64,000 nucleotides of DNA from Streptacidiphilus sp. ASG 303 (lineage in GTDB: Bacteria; Actinomycetota; Actinomycetes; Streptomycetales; Streptomycetaceae), in assembly GCF_020991365.1 (NCBI RefSeq), contig NZ_JAJLRA010000003.1, positions 372,001-436,000 of the forward strand. The letters run 5' to 3'. The notes under the pieces were generated by a model. That model was not told where the DNA came from and ran no database searches. It worked only from the letters and a program-made list of their open reading frames with translations. Position numbers and translations under genes: made by a program. The first letter of the stretch is position 1; each line of letters opens with the position of its first letter. Shown piece after piece: positions 43,111 to 50,374 of the stretch.

Positions 43111-44004
43111 GTGCTGGTACTGGTACGGACCCCCGACGGCAGGGCGCTGGCGGCGGAGAGCCGGGGCGATCCGGAGGGCAGTCCGGTGTTCCTGCTGCAC
43201 GGCACGCCGGGCAGCAGGATGGGCCCGGCACCGCGCGGCGCCGTCCTGCACCGGCTGGGCGTGCGGCTGGTCGTCTTCGACCGGCCGGGGTACGGCGACT
43301 CGGACCGGCTGCCCGGACGGCGGGTGGCCGACGCCGCGGCGGACGTGGCCGCCGTCGCCGACGCCCTGGGGCTGGAGCGCTTCTCGGTCGTGGGCCGCTC
43401 GGGCGGGGGCCCCCACGCCCTGGCCTGCGCGGCGCTGCTGCCCGACCGGGTGACCCGGGCGGGGGTGCTGGTGAGCCTGGCGCCGCGGGTGGCGCCGGGC
43501 CTCGACTGGTTCGCGGGGATGGCCGAGTCCAACGTCCGGGAGTACAGCGCGGCAGCGGAGAGCGCCGTGCGGCTGGCGAGCAGCCTGGAGCAGCGCTCCC
43601 GGCTGATCCGCGCCGACCCGACGGTGCTGGTCGCCGCCCTGCGCACCGAGCTGCCCGAGTCCGACCTGCGGGTCGTCGCGGACGCCGGCATCCGGGCGAT
43701 GCTGGTGCGCAACTACGCGGAGGCGCTGCGGGAGTCCGCGGACGGCTGGATCGACGACGCGCTGGCCTTCAGCGGCGACTGGGGGTTCGACCCGGGGGCG
43801 ATCCGGGTGCCGGTGCTGCTCTGGCACGGCCAGGACGACGTCTTCTCGCCGGCGGCGCACACCCGCTGGCTCGCGGAGCGCATCCCGGGCTCGACCGTGG
43901 AGATCGAGCCCGGCGCGGCCCACTTCGGCGCCCTGCCGGTCCTGCCGCGGATCCTGGGCTGGGCGACCGGCCAGGGCGCCGCCCGCCCGGAGGCGGCCCG
44001 CTGA
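43111..44004 (+). CDS. Alpha/beta hydrolase
   Basis: A 297-aa alpha/beta-hydrolase-fold protein. The oxyanion HG block is LLHGTPGSRMGP. The nucleophile elbow is GRSGGGPHAL (G-x-S-x-G, Ser near residue 103), the acid is probably the first Asp of WHGQDDVF near 236, and the catalytic His is in GAAHFG near 272. The GTPGSR loop and RPGYGDSD are frequent in this subgroup of small esterases and epoxide hydrolase-like proteins. The start is GTG 43111, with GGGGAGG upstream. Substrate unknown. It faces the FxSxx locus across a terminator. Confidence 0.9.
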   Translation: MLVLVRTPDGRALAAESRGDPEGSPVFLLHGTPGSRMGPAPRGAVLHRLGVRLVVFDRPGYGDSDRLPGRRVADAAADVAAVADALGLERFSVVGRSGGGPHALACAALLPDRVTRAGVLVSLAPRVAPGLDWFAGMAESNVREYSAAAESAVRLASSLEQRSRLIRADPTVLVAALRTELPESDLRVVADAGIRAMLVRNYAEALRESADGWIDDALAFSGDWGFDPGAIRVPVLLWHGQDDVFSPAAHTRWLAERIPGSTVEIEPGAAHFGALPVLPRILGWATGQGAARPEAAR

Positions 44005-44011
44005 GGGGCGG

Positions 44012-44040
44012 CCGGCCGGTCCCCGCAGCGGACCGGCCGG
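44012..44040. terminator. Hairpin ending both the hydrolase gene and the FxSxx locus
   Basis: Perfect 10-bp arms CCGGCCGGTC (44012-44021) and GACCGGCCGG (44031-44040) with a 9-nt loop, between two convergent stop codons. Confidence 0.65.
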
Positions 44041-44046
44041 GGGCGG

Positions 44047-47000
44047 CTACATCGGCTGGGGCTCCAGGTCGCTCCAGGTCCGCTGCCAGGTGCGGACGGC
44101 CAGCACCAGCGGGTGGTCCTCGTCCAGGAGGGAGAGGAACTCCTGCAGCGCACGGGAGCGCAGCTCCTGCGCCTCGGCCTGGCGCCCGGCGGCGCGCAGG
44201 GTGACGGCGAGGTTGGCGCGGCAGGCCACGGTGCCGGGGTGGGCGGGGCCGTGCAGGGCCTCCAGGCCCGCCAGCGCGGTCCGTTCCAGCTGCTCGGCCT
44301 CCTGCAGCCGGCCGGCCTCGGCCCGGAAGCCTCCCAGGTTCGCCATCGCCCGGAGGGTGAACGGGTGCTCGTCGTCGAGCACCGCCCGCAGCCCTTCCAG
44401 AGCCTCCTCGGCGAGCCGGACGGCGCGGTCCTGGACCCCGGCGCCCCGCAGGTGGACGGCCAGTCCGGCGGAGCAGGCCAGGGTGAAGGGGTGCCGTTCG
44501 CCCATGGTCCGCCGGTACCCCTGGAGGGCCTCGGCGGCCAGGTCCCGGCCGCGTGCCGCGTCGCCGGCCGCGGCGAGGTCGGCGGCGAGGGTGAGGGCGC
44601 AGGCGAGGGCGTCGGGCGTGTCGGCGCCGTACCGCTTGAGGTACAGGTCGTAGGTCTCGCTGCTGAGGCGCAGGGCCTCCTCGGTGCGGCCCATGCGGCG
44701 CAGCGAGACGGCGAGGCTGGTGGCGGCGCGCAGCGTCTCGGGGTAGTCCTCCCCCAGGACCTCCCGGCACCGGGGCACGGTCTCCTGCAGCAGGTCCAGC
44801 GCGCCGCCCCAGTCGCCGGTGTCGCGCAGGTCCCGCGCCAGGTGGGACATGGAGTTGAAGGTGTAGTGGTGGTCCGGGCCCAGCACCTCGCGGCGGCCGT
44901 CGAGGGTGTCCCGGTCGATGTCGGTGGCCTCGGCGGACAGGCCTGCCAGCCGGAGGTCGACCGCGAGGTTGTTGGCGGCTGCGAGGGTGCGGTGGTGGCG
45001 GTCGCCGAGCAGGTCCTTGAACTGCCGGTGGATGTCCCGGTCGCGCTCCAGGGCGTCGTCGAAGCGGCCCAGCGCCCGCAGGTCGGCCGCGAGGCTGCCG
45101 GCGGTGGTGAGGGCGTCGGCGTTCTTCGGCGAGAGCACCGCCTGCTGGCGCTCCAGGGTGGCCTGGTCGAGGTCGAGGGCCGCCTGGTAGTCGCCGCGGC
45201 TGCGGAGCACGTTGGCGATGTGGAAGCGCAGGCCGAGGGTCTGCACGTCCTCGACGCCGAGCTTCTCGGTCCAGACCTCGTCGAGGCGGGTGCCCAGGGC
45301 GAGGGCGGGCTCGTACTCGCCGCGCTTCCACAGGTACCGCACCCGGTCGATCAGCAGCTGGCGGGTGGCCGGCTCGTCGCAGATCTCGGCGCCGGAGGGC
45401 CGCAGGTGGGGCCAGATCTCCTCGAAGCGCTCCCAGTTGCGCGGGTCGTCGGTCTCGCCGCGCTCGGGGCGGGCGTCGACGAGGATGCGGTGCACCTCGT
45501 GCATCGCCTGCTCCTGCTCGGCGGGGGTCATCTTCGACCGGATGACGGCCTGCACCAGGCGGTGGATCTGGATGCCCTTGCCCTGGCCGCCCTTGGCCAG
45601 CGCGTAGCGGTTGATGGCCTGGATGGAGCGGCCCAGCAGGTAGCCGGCCTGGGGGTCGTGGTCGTAGGGGACGAGCGCCTCGCGCATCCTGCGGCTGTGG
45701 ACGAGGTTGAGCGCGATGGGCTCCGGGGCGAAGAAGGCGCAGAGCTGGAGGAGCCGCACCGCTGCGGGGTTCTCGTCCTGCAGGCGGGCGATGGAGACGT
45801 TCCAGGTGGCCGCGACCGGCTCGGGGTAGTGGGGGGAGGTGGCGACGCCCAGGGCCTCCTGCGGCTCCTGCCGGAGCTGGGCGACGTAGCTCTCCACCGG
45901 GGTTCCGGTCTCGGCCAGCCAGGCGCCCGCGACCTCGACGGCCAGCGGCAGGTCGCCGACGGCGGCCGCCACCTCGTCGGCCTCGTCCTCGGTGAGGGAG
46001 GGCGAGCGGCGGCGCAGGTGCTCGACGGACTCCCGGCGGTCGAAGACGTCCACCGGCAGCGCCTCCGCGTGGGCGGACCAGGCGTGGTTGCGGGAGGTGA
46101 CCAGGACGTGGCCGGAGCCGCCGGGGAAGAACCGCTTGACCTCGACGGGGTCGTCGGCGTTGTCGAAGACCAGCAGCCACCGGTCGGTGACCGTGCCGCG
46201 CCGCAGCGCCTGCCGGGCGGCCTCGGCGGCCTCCGAGACGTTGTCCCCGATCCGCAGCTTCAGCTCGGCGGCCAGGTCGGCCACGGCCGGGGAGGTCCGG
46301 GCCAGCTCGGCCGCCAGGTCGGCGAGGGCGGTGACGACCTGGTCGCCCTGCTCGGCGTTGATCCACCAGACCAGGTCGTAGTCGGCCATGAAGCGGTGCG
46401 CGTACTCCTGGACGACCTGGGTCTTGCCGACGCCGCCGAGGCCGTAGAGGGTCTGCGGGGTGGGGAGGACGGCGGTCATGCCCGCCCCCAGCTGGTTGCG
46501 GAGCCGCTCCAGCACCTGGGCGCGGCCGGTGAAGGCCGGGTTGCGCGGCGGGACGTTCCACACCGCGGGCCTGGTGCCCGGGAAGCGGGGCCCGCCCTCG
46601 GCCGCGGGGGCCACCGCGGTCTCGGGGCGGCCGAGGGCGCGCAGCACGGCCGACCGGGCCGGGCCCTCGGCGAGGTGCAGCAGGTCCACGGCCACGGGCA
46701 GGCGCAGGCCGGCGGCGTGCCGGACGTCGCCGACGCGCACGGGCACCAGCTGGCGGCGGATGCCGGACGGGTCGCGGCCCACGACCGTGCTCATCAGGTC
46801 GCGGGCCTGCGGGTTGCGCAGGTAGGCGGCGGAGAGCAGCACGACGGTGCGGCGGGCTGCCTCGGCGCCGGTCTCGGGCTGCCGTCCGGCCGCGGGCTCG
46901 GCGCCGATGTCCCGCACCAGCACCTGGAACCCGGCGGCGGTGAGCACGGACTCGATCCAGTCCGCCCACATGCGGTCCTCGGCGGCGTAGGAGAGGACGA

Positions 47001-48003
47001 GTTCGCTGGGCCCGGCCGGGCGGCGGCGGGTGTAGAGGTCCACGGTGCGCAGCCGCTCCGCCTCGGGCACCGGCGGCAGCGCCGTCACCCGGCCCTCGGT
47101 GACCACCGAGGTGAGGCGCTCGCAGGAGGCGAGCATGGAGGAGGACAGGCCCGGGGTGTCGCCGAAGGTCGCGAGGATCTCCTCGTACGCGTAGAAGGGC
47201 CGGTACGGCACCTCGACCGCGCCCCAGTAGGACGCCAGCTCCTCCTCGCGCAGGCCGGCGGGGAGCCCGTCGAAGCGCAGCCGGGCCAGGGCGCGGCCGG
47301 CGTCGGCCTTCTCCTTCTCCCCCTCGTCGACGCGCATGGGGACCGGCAGGATGCGGATGCTGCGGTTGCGGTAGCGCTCGTGGATGTGCTGGGCGACGGA
47401 GGCGGCGCCGTCGATGGACTGGTCGCTGAGGGTGAAGCAGACGACCAGGACGTCCGGCATCTCCACGGTGCAGATGTCGGCGATGTCGCTGAGGCCGGTG
47501 CGGCTGTCGATCAGGATCCAGTCGTAGTGCTGCCGCATGTCCTCGCGCAGCGCCGCGAAGAACCGGCCGCCGGCGAAGCGGTCGTAGAAGTCGTCCCAGT
47601 AGAGGCTGCCCAGCGTGGCGGAGTAGTCGCGGTTCTGACGGCCCGCCGAGAGGAAGTCGAGGCTGCCGCCGCCGGGGAACTCCCACTGCAGGGAGAGGGC
47701 GTGCCGGCGGGCCCGGGCGTACTGGCGGTGCCAGTCCGGCGCCCGGGGGACGTTGCGCAGCGCCTGCTCCCGGTACTCGGTGATCAGGTCGATCATGCCG
47801 GGGCTGGTGCCCAGCAGGGCCGGGTCGAGGAAGGGGTGGAAGAAGCGGTGCAGGCCTGGGGCCTCCAGGTCCCAGTCGACGGTCAGCACGCGCATGCCGT
47901 TGGCGGCCAGGATCCAGGCGGTGTTGGCGAGGGTCATGGTGCGCCCGGTGCCGCCCTTGTACGAGTAGAACGTGACCACGCGCCCGTCGCGGCTCTCGGT
48001 CAT
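44047..48003 (-). CDS. fxsT: FxSxx-COOH system ParA/TIR/NB-ARC/TPR protein
   Basis: A 1318-aa multidomain protein. Residues 8-300 are a ParA/MinD-like ATPase with deviant Walker A KGGTGRT (16-22) and DWDLEAPGLHRFF. A TIR-like domain follows near 333-460 (SELVLSYAAEDRMWADWIES). The NB-ARC/STAND ATPase lies near 500-800, with Walker A YGLGGVGKTQ near 519 and Walker B LLVFDNADD. From about 900 to the end there are tandem TPR units of 42 residues (LGPDHHYTF, LGEDYPETL, LDDEHPFTL). The TPR array type is the one found in FxSxx-COOH loci. ATG 48003 overlaps the stop of fxsC by 4 nt (ATGA). It could sense the peptide or a signal and oligomerise like an NLR; this is inference. Confidence 0.9.
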   Translation of the reverse strand: MTESRDGRVVTFYSYKGGTGRTMTLANTAWILAANGMRVLTVDWDLEAPGLHRFFHPFLDPALLGTSPGMIDLITEYREQALRNVPRAPDWHRQYARARRHALSLQWEFPGGGSLDFLSAGRQNRDYSATLGSLYWDDFYDRFAGGRFFAALREDMRQHYDWILIDSRTGLSDIADICTVEMPDVLVVCFTLSDQSIDGAASVAQHIHERYRNRSIRILPVPMRVDEGEKEKADAGRALARLRFDGLPAGLREEELASYWGAVEVPYRPFYAYEEILATFGDTPGLSSSMLASCERLTSVVTEGRVTALPPVPEAERLRTVDLYTRRRPAGPSELVLSYAAEDRMWADWIESVLTAAGFQVLVRDIGAEPAAGRQPETGAEAARRTVVLLSAAYLRNPQARDLMSTVVGRDPSGIRRQLVPVRVGDVRHAAGLRLPVAVDLLHLAEGPARSAVLRALGRPETAVAPAAEGGPRFPGTRPAVWNVPPRNPAFTGRAQVLERLRNQLGAGMTAVLPTPQTLYGLGGVGKTQVVQEYAHRFMADYDLVWWINAEQGDQVVTALADLAAELARTSPAVADLAAELKLRIGDNVSEAAEAARQALRRGTVTDRWLLVFDNADDPVEVKRFFPGGSGHVLVTSRNHAWSAHAEALPVDVFDRRESVEHLRRRSPSLTEDEADEVAAAVGDLPLAVEVAGAWLAETGTPVESYVAQLRQEPQEALGVATSPHYPEPVAATWNVSIARLQDENPAAVRLLQLCAFFAPEPIALNLVHSRRMREALVPYDHDPQAGYLLGRSIQAINRYALAKGGQGKGIQIHRLVQAVIRSKMTPAEQEQAMHEVHRILVDARPERGETDDPRNWERFEEIWPHLRPSGAEICDEPATRQLLIDRVRYLWKRGEYEPALALGTRLDEVWTEKLGVEDVQTLGLRFHIANVLRSRGDYQAALDLDQATLERQQAVLSPKNADALTTAGSLAADLRALGRFDDALERDRDIHRQFKDLLGDRHHRTLAAANNLAVDLRLAGLSAEATDIDRDTLDGRREVLGPDHHYTFNSMSHLARDLRDTGDWGGALDLLQETVPRCREVLGEDYPETLRAATSLAVSLRRMGRTEEALRLSSETYDLYLKRYGADTPDALACALTLAADLAAAGDAARGRDLAAEALQGYRRTMGERHPFTLACSAGLAVHLRGAGVQDRAVRLAEEALEGLRAVLDDEHPFTLRAMANLGGFRAEAGRLQEAEQLERTALAGLEALHGPAHPGTVACRANLAVTLRAAGRQAEAQELRSRALQEFLSLLDEDHPLVLAVRTWQRTWSDLEPQPM

Positions 48004-49364
48004 GCTGCTCCTCCGCCAATGTCGGTGTAGTCGTCGTCGGGCCGGTGGCCGGGCTGGGGGTCGGACGGCCCGTCCGGTCTCCCGGGCCCGCGGCCGGGCG
48101 GGGGGTCGGGGACGCCGGGGGCGAGGGGCCCCATGAGCCGGGGCAGGCGCACGGGCTCCCCCTCCGGGGGATGGGTCACGGCGTGCCGCAGGTACTGCTG
48201 GGAGGCCCGGCGGACCGCGGTGGGCAGGTCGTCGTAGAAGACGTCCAGGTTGGGCAGCAGGGTGCGGGTGAGGCGGTAGGAGGTGGGGCCCTCGTGGAGC
48301 TTGCGGTGGAGCGCCTCCTCGGTGGCGGCCTGGAGCTCCTCCTCGCGCCGGGCGGCCCCGGCGTGGTCGCGGTTCCACGGCAGCATGATGCTGATCCAGG
48401 GGCGCGGCACGGCGTCGAGGCGCTGCAGCAGGCCGCGGTGGCGCGGGTCGGTGAGCGCCCAGCGGTCGACCAGGAGCAGCTCGGGGCCGGTCGGGGGGCC
48501 GGGGGCCAGCATCCGCTCGGCCTCGTCCTCGAAGGCGCCCACCCGCACCCGGTAGTCCAGGCTGCGCGCCAGGTCGGCGACGTGGTCGGCGAGGGCGCGC
48601 TTGGAGTGGGGGTGGTAGGGGTTCCAGTCGACGGGCGAGGGGCCGTAGCAGTCGGCGCAGCGGGCGCCGGTGCGGTCCCGGCGGCTGCCCGCGAGGACGA
48701 CCACGCGGAGCTCCTGCACGCCGTCGGCGGGTTCGAAGGCGCTGGGCACGTCGCGGTAGTCGGCGCGCCGGCCCGGCGGTATCCGGGTCTCGTGGGCGAC
48801 GGTGACGATCCGCTTGGCGAGGTGGTAGACCACCCGTTCGTAGTCGGAGTGCAGGTAGCCGAGGCGGCTGAGGCCGTACAGCCCCTCGGAGGCGTAGTCG
48901 GGGCCGAGGTCGGCCTGGCTGAACTGGAGGCTCTCGGCGGGCCCCGGCAGGGACTCGGGCGGCACCGGGACCCATAACGCCGGCACCATGCCCTCCATGC
49001 GGCGCGCCCCCGCCGCCCGGTGGTAGGCGGTCCGCCGGGAGAAGAAGAACCACTCCTTGCCGCACTGCTCGCTGCTGAAGTAGCGGGGCGAGTACAGGGG
49101 TACGAAGACCCGGCAGCGCGACAGCGCGTCGGACAGGCTCGCCGGCCAGCCCTCGCCGGGGGTGAGCCGGCGGTCCATGAACCCCGCCGCCGCCCCCCTG
49201 GGCAGGTCGGTCATCTGCATGACATCGGCGCACAGGTCCTCGAAGAAGCGGTCGACCAGGAGGTCGGGGTCCCCGGACCGGCTGTCGCTGGGCGGCGTGT
49301 GCGCGTAGCTGAGGAAGAAGTAGGGTTCGGAGCCGCCCCCGGAGGCTCCTCCTGGTCTCTGCAC
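48000..49364 (-). CDS. fxsC: FxsC-like protein with TIR-type N-terminus
   Basis: A 454-aa protein. The N-terminal 150 residues read as a TIR domain (EPYFFLSYAHTPPSD, GEGWPASLSDALSRCRVFV, YFSSEQCGKEWFFF), followed by a long domain of the FxsC type (LRVVVLAGSRRDR near 220; WNPYHPHSKRALADHVADLA; WISIMLPWNRDH near 325) and a Pro-rich tail. FxsC members occur with FxsA and FxsB in actinobacterial FxSxx-COOH loci; their role is unknown. The start is GTG 49364. A -10-like TACACT (49402-49397) lies about 33 nt upstream, so fxsC-fxsT may have its own promoter besides read-through from fxsB. Coupled to fxsT by overlap. Confidence 0.87.
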   Translation of the reverse strand: MQRPGGASGGGSEPYFFLSYAHTPPSDSRSGDPDLLVDRFFEDLCADVMQMTDLPRGAAAGFMDRRLTPGEGWPASLSDALSRCRVFVPLYSPRYFSSEQCGKEWFFFSRRTAYHRAAGARRMEGMVPALWVPVPPESLPGPAESLQFSQADLGPDYASEGLYGLSRLGYLHSDYERVVYHLAKRIVTVAHETRIPPGRRADYRDVPSAFEPADGVQELRVVVLAGSRRDRTGARCADCYGPSPVDWNPYHPHSKRALADHVADLARSLDYRVRVGAFEDEAERMLAPGPPTGPELLLVDRWALTDPRHRGLLQRLDAVPRPWISIMLPWNRDHAGAARREEELQAATEEALHRKLHEGPTSYRLTRTLLPNLDVFYDDLPTAVRRASQQYLRHAVTHPPEGEPVRLPRLMGPLAPGVPDPPPGRGPGRPDGPSDPQPGHRPDDDYTDIGGGAA

Positions 49365-49396
49365 GTGTGCCCCCGCCCCGCAGATGAAGGAGCATC

Positions 49397-49402
49397 AGTG
49401 TA
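49397..49402 (-). promoter_or_regulatory. -10-like hexamer before fxsC
   Basis: TACACT on the minus strand, with TTCCGC 18 nt further upstream as a weak -35. The predicted leader to GTG 49364 is about 25 nt. Confidence 0.35.
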
Positions 49403-49480
49403 GGAAGCGACGGACCGTCAGCGGAACACCGCGTGCGGACTCCGTCCGCTTTCCGCCGTCCGCCCTCCCCCGCCTGCTTT

Positions 49481-49541
49481 CCGCCGGTCGCCCTCCGCCG
49501 GTCGCCCTCCGCCGGCCGGGACGGCACCGGCCGGGACGGCA
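49481..49541. repeat. Short tandem repeats between AAC(3) and fxsC
   Basis: Two exact 14-bp copies (CCGCCGGTCGCCCT, 49481-49494 and 49495-49508) followed by two exact 15-bp copies (CCGGCCGGGACGGCA, 49512-49526 and 49527-49541). Confidence 0.8.
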
Positions 49542-49572
49542 CCCGCCCCGGCCCGCGGTCCGGTGCGGCCGG

Positions 49573-50367
49573 TCAGACCCCCGCGCGGCGCTGCACGGCC
49601 ACGGCGGCGTCCACCGCCTCCCGGACGGGGAGCAGCCGGCAGGGGGCGGACCCGAGGGTCCCGACGGGCACCCGGACCAGCCGCCGCACCTCGCGGTCGA
49701 GCGCGGCGAGGTGTCCGTCGTCCAGGGCGGGCGCCGCGAAGCGGCGCCACTCCCGGCCGCCGTCCGCGCCCCGCACCACGCACGCGTACTCCCGCGGCGG
49801 GAACCGGCCGGTCCGGTAGTCCGCCAGGTGGTACACGGTGCACCGCTCGATCGGGCCCACCACCAGGGCCTGCCCGCCGGCCCGGTACAGGGCGCCCAGC
49901 GGCGACTCCTCGCCGAGGTGGCTCTCCAGCGGGTGGCGGCGCACGAGGTCCGCGGCGGCCGGGCCGACGGCCGCGAAGGAGGTCTGCGGGTGGCGGCTGC
50001 GCAGCGCGCCCGGCGTGGTGCGGATCTGCTCGGCCAGGCGGCCCATGGTGGGGGACGCCGGGGTCGCGGCCGGGTCGAAGGGGGGCATGGCGGCGAGGTG
50101 GGCGGCCAGGCCGGCCTCGTCCATGCCGCGCACCCGCTCGCGGTGGAGCGGGGAGGTGGTGGAGTTCTCCGGGGTGGCGGTGTAGCCGACCAGCGTCCCG
50201 CCGGGGCCGAGGGCGGTGCGCAGCGCCGCCACCACCGCGGCGGCCCCGCCCGCCACCGGTCCGACGCTGCGCAGCGACGCCTGCACCAGCAGGACGCCTC
50301 CCGGCCGGACGCCGAGCGCCGCCAGGTCCCGGGCGAGTCCGGCCGCGGTGTGCGGCGGAGCCTGCAC
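49573..50367 (-). CDS. AAC(3)-type N-acetyltransferase of the FxSxx locus
   Basis: A 264-aa member of the aminoglycoside 3-N-acetyltransferase (antibiotic_NAT) fold. It has GGVLLVQASLRSVGPVAGG near 22-40, GTLVGYTATPENST, RSRHPQTSFAAVGPAA near 122-137, and HLGEESPLGALY with the CoA/His region TVYHLADYRTG. It starts at GTG 50367, 7 nt after fxsB, so it belongs to the RiPP operon. Within such a locus the likely substrate is the modified peptide amino terminus or a side-chain amine, using acetyl-CoA, rather than an antibiotic. This is inference from position. A gap of about 200 nt with short repeats separates it from fxsC. Confidence 0.88.
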   Translation of the reverse strand: MQAPPHTAAGLARDLAALGVRPGGVLLVQASLRSVGPVAGGAAAVVAALRTALGPGGTLVGYTATPENSTTSPLHRERVRGMDEAGLAAHLAAMPPFDPAATPASPTMGRLAEQIRTTPGALRSRHPQTSFAAVGPAAADLVRRHPLESHLGEESPLGALYRAGGQALVVGPIERCTVYHLADYRTGRFPPREYACVVRGADGGREWRRFAAPALDDGHLAALDREVRRLVRVPVGTLGSAPCRLLPVREAVDAAVAVQRRAGV

Positions 50368-50374
50368 GGCGGGC

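Noticed and set aside
49573-50367. Aminoglycoside resistance gene
   Set aside because: Operon position after fxsB makes peptide tailoring more likely; the fold alone does not prove resistance.
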